Assembly (NCBI GenBank): GCA_964611645.1
Contig: CAZTAO010000119.1
Location: 1-7,123, forward strand
Reading direction: 5' to 3'
Length of the DNA: 7,123 nucleotides
From: CAZTAO01 sp964611645
Lineage (GTDB): Bacteria > Armatimonadota > UBA5829
Under the pieces are notes generated by a model. The model did no database searches. It worked only from the letters and a program-made list of their open reading frames with translations, and had not been told where the DNA came from. A program made the translations under genes and the position numbers. Below are positions 4,428-7,123 of the stretch, in pieces; the first letter of the stretch is position 1, and each line of letters begins with the position of its first letter.

Positions 4428-5722
4428 TACCAATATCCCCGCCAGCGGCCTTCCCAGTATGTCCACAGCCAGGAGGTGAGGGCGTCGTGGTCGATGAGTT
4501 CGCCCTCTATTCGCCATTCGGGTGAAAGCGTTTCGCTCGGAAGCGGCATTACGAATCGGAATGTGTCCACATCCAGTCCTTCGACGATCGTTCTGGCTGT
4601 TCCGACCATATCCTCTCTGGGGAACCACCTTTGTGCATTCACGCATGCCCTGGCAAATATGGCATTACGGCCTGTTCGAGTTGCCTGTCCGCCCCATCCG
4701 GCGTTGCTTGGAGTGGACGTGCCCGTGTCGCCGTCATAGTACCAGGATGTGTAGTATGTGCCGTCGGGCTGGACACCGGTCCGGCAGATGGTGAAAACGC
4801 TAAACATCATGCTTCGCCATAGTTCCTGGTTAGCCGGGTCTACCTCCATCATCAGGCTCGGCAGGTAGAGCATGCGAAAAGCAGTGTACCCGCCAAAACT
4901 CTTGCCCGGCGCGGCCCACTTCTTCTCCAACCCGCACTTGTCGTACAGCCGCTTTATCTCACTGACATACTTCGCATCCCCGGTTGCTCGCCAGGCCATG
5001 TTCAGCAGCGGGACATAGATCAGCGCGTCGCTCCAGTCAAAGGCATTCCAGGTCTCGTCGGCGTCCCACGTAACGGCGAAGTACCTGCCGGGTCTGGCCA
5101 TGTACCGATATTTGATCTGGTAGTTGGCGATGCCTACTACGATCTCATCTATGGTCGCTCTGTCTTCCGGTGGAGCGATGTCCCGATATGCCCAGAGGCC
5201 GACCGTCACGCACTGAACCTGGTCCCCGGAAGTCTGCAGCGTGAACTTCCCGCCATAGGGCTTGCACAGGAATCCAGGCTCGTCGTTCTTCGCACCGAGG
5301 TCGTAGATGTACTTCAGCGCGCCAAGCGTCCGTCGGCATATAGCCAGTGTCTTCGGGTCGGCTGTGCAGCGATACTTGTATGACATTGCAGCCAAGTAGA
5401 ATCCCGTGTTCGAGGAAGTATTCTCCCAGGCCCTCCACACGTGCATCGGCGGCAGGCCAAGATCGGCCTCCGTCTTGCCCTGCAGGTGGCGGTGTCTGTA
5501 CGCGCCTTTGTAGTCCTCCGCTGTGGGCATTTTGAAGTCTTTGCGCGTGAGCATAGGTATCATTCCGTGCGCCTGGACAGTCTTGCGTTCGATTATATTC
5601 TGCAGACGAGTTGCCTTTGCCAGCAGTTGTTCAGACGTCATGCTTGCCTCAGCAGCAGTCTGGCCGATGGCCGTGAGTGCCACAAGCGCCATTGCTGTCA
5701 TCAGAACCGATGTTATTGACAT
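4427..5722 (-). CDS. Secreted protein with helical-toroid look, possible glycan-active enzyme
   Basis: A 431-residue protein. Residues 1-26 form a Sec signal peptide: a short start, a hydrophobic core of Leu/Ala/Met, then Ala-Glu-Ala at the probable cleavage site. The mature part is mainly amphipathic helices separated by Gly/aromatic turns, for example Trp-Glu-Asn-Thr-Ser-Ser-Asn-Thr-Gly-Phe-Tyr (99-109), Ala-Asp-Glu-Thr-Trp-Asn-Ala-Phe-Asp-Trp-Ser-Asp-Ala in mid-protein, and Gly-Trp-Gly-Gly-Gln-Ala near the end. This pattern, rich in Trp, Tyr, Asp and Glu, resembles the (alpha/alpha) barrels of glycoside hydrolases, polysaccharide lyases and epimerases, but I cannot name a family. The start is ATG 5722: AAAGGGGA lies 4 bases before it and a signal peptide follows at once. 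The ATG 14 codons upstream would spoil the signal peptide and lacks a ribosome-binding site. It is 61 bp after the DUF4838 gene, same strand, probably one operon. Periplasmic or extracellular location is well supported; the catalytic role is inferred. Confidence 0.75.
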   Translation of the reverse strand: MSITSVLMTAMALVALTAIGQTAAEASMTSEQLLAKATRLQNIIERKTVQAHGMIPMLTRKDFKMPTAEDYKGAYRHRHLQGKTEADLGLPPMHVWRAWENTSSNTGFYLAAMSYKYRCTADPKTLAICRRTLGALKYIYDLGAKNDEPGFLCKPYGGKFTLQTSGDQVQCVTVGLWAYRDIAPPEDRATIDEIVVGIANYQIKYRYMARPGRYFAVTWDADETWNAFDWSDALIYVPLLNMAWRATGDAKYVSEIKRLYDKCGLEKKWAAPGKSFGGYTAFRMLYLPSLMMEVDPANQELWRSMMFSVFTICRTGVQPDGTYYTSWYYDGDTGTSTPSNAGWGGQATRTGRNAIFARACVNAQRWFPREDMVGTARTIVEGLDVDTFRFVMPLPSETLSPEWRIEGELIDHDALTSWLWTYWEGRWRGYW

Positions 5723-5726
5723 AGAA

Positions 5727-5734
5727 TCCCCTTT
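5727..5734 (-). promoter_or_regulatory. Ribosome-binding site of the secreted helical protein
   Basis: AAAGGGGA on the minus strand ends 4 bases before ATG 5722-5720. It selects this start over the two in-frame ATGs further upstream at 5737 and 5764. Confidence 0.7.
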
Positions 5735-5783
5735 CATGCCGCATAGAACCATGGTAGTGGGCATCCGGACACATCACCACATA

Positions 5784-7123
5784 TTACTCCCCAAGCGTGA
5801 ACTCACCCGTTCTGCTCAGGTCGTGGAAACTGCCGAGGTAGTTCGGGCTCCAGGCCAACAGGCGCGTGGACTCGGGTGACGCCCGGTAGAAATTGGCGTA
5901 GAACTTGCCTCCAGGAGCCACGCCTCCCGGCAAGAGGCTCGACAAAGGAATCGCCAACTTTACGCGCCACTTCCCCGCCTCCCGGGTCTCGGACTCTATC
6001 ACAGCGCCGCTGTTCCACTCGCCGGACTGCGTGTCACGGGCTATCGCCGAGACTCTGCCGGTGGGGCCGATAATCAACTGCCTGCTGGGGCCGGAACGCT
6101 GCCGGGCGAAAAACACTTCCCAGTCGTCGCCATCATAGACCTGCGGGCCGGCCACCAGTCGGCTCGGGTCCATCTCCTCCTGCAGTTCAATGTACAGAAA
6201 CTGTCCATCGTGCGCCAGTTTCGACGTTACCTTGCGCTGGGTCTTGCCTCCCTGAACATTGCTCCACTGACCCATGTCCGCTGCCCTGCTCCAATCGAAG
6301 CCGGCAAGTTCACCCGGTCTGCCTGTGGAAACTCGGGGCAGGGTCATGCTGGGGGGCGTCGTCTGTCTCAACATCTTGAACCGCTCGTACTTTTCGACGC
6401 CTTCGACCAATGGCTGCAGTATTGCGCGATTGAAGTATTCTACGCGCTTCTTCTCGATATCGTTGGCCGCCTCGGCCTCCGCCTGCTTGATGATGCCCGT
6501 GTAGCGGGCCAAGCGCTCTGGGGTCGCCAGGTGGCCGTAGGTCAGTTCCCGGGACTGGTGGTGGGTGGCCGGGGACTTCCTGATGGATTCAGGATACGTG
6601 GATGGACTGCTGAACACATTCTCCATATCAAGGTAGAGCTTTTTCATCTGTCTGCCGGCCTTTCCGTAGTAGCCTGTGAAGAACCGGTCCAGAAGAGCCT
6701 CCGCGTCCTGATCGATGTCGTTGGCAAGCTTCCATTGCAAGTAGAGTTCGACCTGGTCTCCCAGGTAGCTTTGCCCGAACTCGCTCGAGTGCTCCAGAAA
6801 TATACCGCGAATACCCGCCTTGTGATACATCCGGGTCTGCTTAACCAGACTATGTGCGAAGAAACCAGGGAACGTCGCATACCCGTCGACTTTGGATTGC
6901 AAGGCCGGGAAGTTGTAGTAGAGCCAGACATACAGATGACGTTTGCCTGCTTCGTTTGTGACCCACTGGTTGAAGACCTTGCGATCACTCTTCTCCATTG
7001 AAGGACACCACCAGTTGCGCGTATGCAGACACATCATGACGGAGACATTGGGTTCCAACTTCACCTTATCGGGGTAGTAGGCGTAGTCGGAGTAGGCGAG
7101 GGCGGATATCCGCTTGTCCGGAT
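5784..7123 (-). CDS. DUF4838 protein with C-terminal CBM9-like domain (5' end missing)
   Basis: The frame is open to the right edge: 445 complete residues are visible, ending TAA at 5786-5784. Visible residues about 1-170 match the DUF4838 domain: Ala-Leu-Ala-Tyr-Ser-Asp-Tyr, Leu-Glu-Pro-Asn-Val-Ser-Val, Leu-Tyr-Val-Trp-Leu-Tyr-Tyr-Asn-Phe, Gly-Ile-Arg-Gly-Ile-Phe-Leu-Glu-His, Leu-Gly-Asp-Gln-Val-Glu-Leu-Tyr-Leu-Gln-Trp-Lys-Leu, and Phe-Phe-Thr-Gly-Tyr-Tyr-Gly-Lys-Ala. A helical linker follows to about 260. Residues about 272-445 resemble a CBM9-type carbohydrate-binding beta-sandwich (Asp-Gly-Gln-Phe-Leu-Tyr-Ile, Asp-Gly-Asp-Asp-Trp-Glu-Val-Phe-Phe, Trp-Arg-Val-Lys-Leu-Ala-Ile-Pro-Leu-Ser). 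DUF4838 is thought to be a TIM-barrel-like glycosidase relative with no assigned reaction. A GTG at 7064 falls inside the domain and is not the start; the signal peptide and N-terminal domain should lie to the right of this window. It is the first visible gene of the leftward cluster. Confidence 0.85.
   Translation of the reverse strand, partial: PDKRISALAYSDYAYYPDKVKLEPNVSVMMCLHTRNWWCPSMEKSDRKVFNQWVTNEAGKRHLYVWLYYNFPALQSKVDGYATFPGFFAHSLVKQTRMYHKAGIRGIFLEHSSEFGQSYLGDQVELYLQWKLANDIDQDAEALLDRFFTGYYGKAGRQMKKLYLDMENVFSSPSTYPESIRKSPATHHQSRELTYGHLATPERLARYTGIIKQAEAEAANDIEKKRVEYFNRAILQPLVEGVEKYERFKMLRQTTPPSMTLPRVSTGRPGELAGFDWSRAADMGQWSNVQGGKTQRKVTSKLAHDGQFLYIELQEEMDPSRLVAGPQVYDGDDWEVFFARQRSGPSRQLIIGPTGRVSAIARDTQSGEWNSGAVIESETREAGKWRVKLAIPLSSLLPGGVAPGGKFYANFYRASPESTRLLAWSPNYLGSFHDLSRTGEFTLGE

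Noticed and set aside
4430..4646. N-terminal 72 codons of the long frame that contains the DUF1998 domain
   Set aside because: They overlap the secreted-protein gene in another register, are Arg-rich and have no helicase similarity, so the domain is taken to begin no earlier than GTG 4427.
6210..7001. 263-codon plus-strand frame opposite the DUF4838 gene
   Set aside because: The minus strand carries clear DUF4838 and CBM9-like motifs throughout this interval; the plus frame has no recognisable feature and is an antisense shadow.
1..7123. CRISPR arrays, tRNA and rRNA genes, toxin-antitoxin pairs, riboswitches
   Set aside because: No spaced direct repeats of CRISPR type, no cloverleaf or rRNA-like sequence, and no recognisable toxin, antitoxin or riboswitch core was seen on either strand by eye.

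Overview
The window is a bacterial chromosomal fragment, moderately GC-rich by eye. Its left quarter is littered with decayed mobile DNA. The rest is a leftward (minus-strand) gene cluster that looks built for handling glycans or modified sugars. DUF4838 joined to a CBM9-like domain, a secreted all-helical enzyme-like protein and a FAD_oxidored-type oxidoreductase are typical of free-living carbohydrate degraders such as Planctomycetota, Lentisphaerota/Verrucomicrobiota, Armatimonadota or Hydrogenedentota. The phylum cannot be fixed from this sequence. Ribosome-binding sites are purine-rich (GAGGAGAG, AAAGGGGA), and TAG and TAA both serve as ordinary stops.

Layout of the minus-strand cluster, read right to left in transcription order: (1) a DUF4838 plus CBM9-like protein, 5' end outside the window (7123-5784); (2) a secreted protein of about 431 aa with a helical-toroid look (5722-4427); (3) a 134-aa piece carrying the DUF1998 zinc domain of MrfA-type DNA helicases (4427-4023), whose possible GTG start overlaps the previous stop as TAGTG; (4) an FAD-dependent oxidoreductase whose ATG overlaps the preceding stop as ATGA (4026-2644); (5) a short-chain dehydrogenase 22 bp further on (2621-1917), broken by an in-frame amber codon in its cofactor motif and ending inside a small inverted-repeat element. 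The tight junctions suggest one transcript. Inferred roles are glycan binding and cleavage by (1) and (2), and oxidation or reduction of a product by (4) and formerly (5). The helicase piece does not fit this theme and is probably a rearrangement scar, or else a stand-alone domain.

Layout of the left part: positions 1-157 hold the first 52 codons of another leftward gene for an exported protein, with a good ribosome-binding site and a stem-loop just upstream of it. Between it and the cluster, on the plus strand, lie a frameshifted C-terminal piece of a site-specific recombinase (496-871), the C-terminal part of an IS1182-family transposase (1080-1673), and a 154-bp MITE-like element with 18-bp terminal inverted repeats (1794-1947).

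The most striking local structures are the amber codon in the dehydrogenase, the MITE-like element at its 3' end, and a 98-bp palindrome of 9-bp ATGGGAnnn units that is translated in frame as a Gly/Asn then Ser/His-rich N-terminal tail on the oxidoreductase. I see no CRISPR array, tRNA or rRNA. I cannot claim a clearly new system; the best candidates are the uncharacterised glycan cluster and the lone DUF1998 domain embedded in it.
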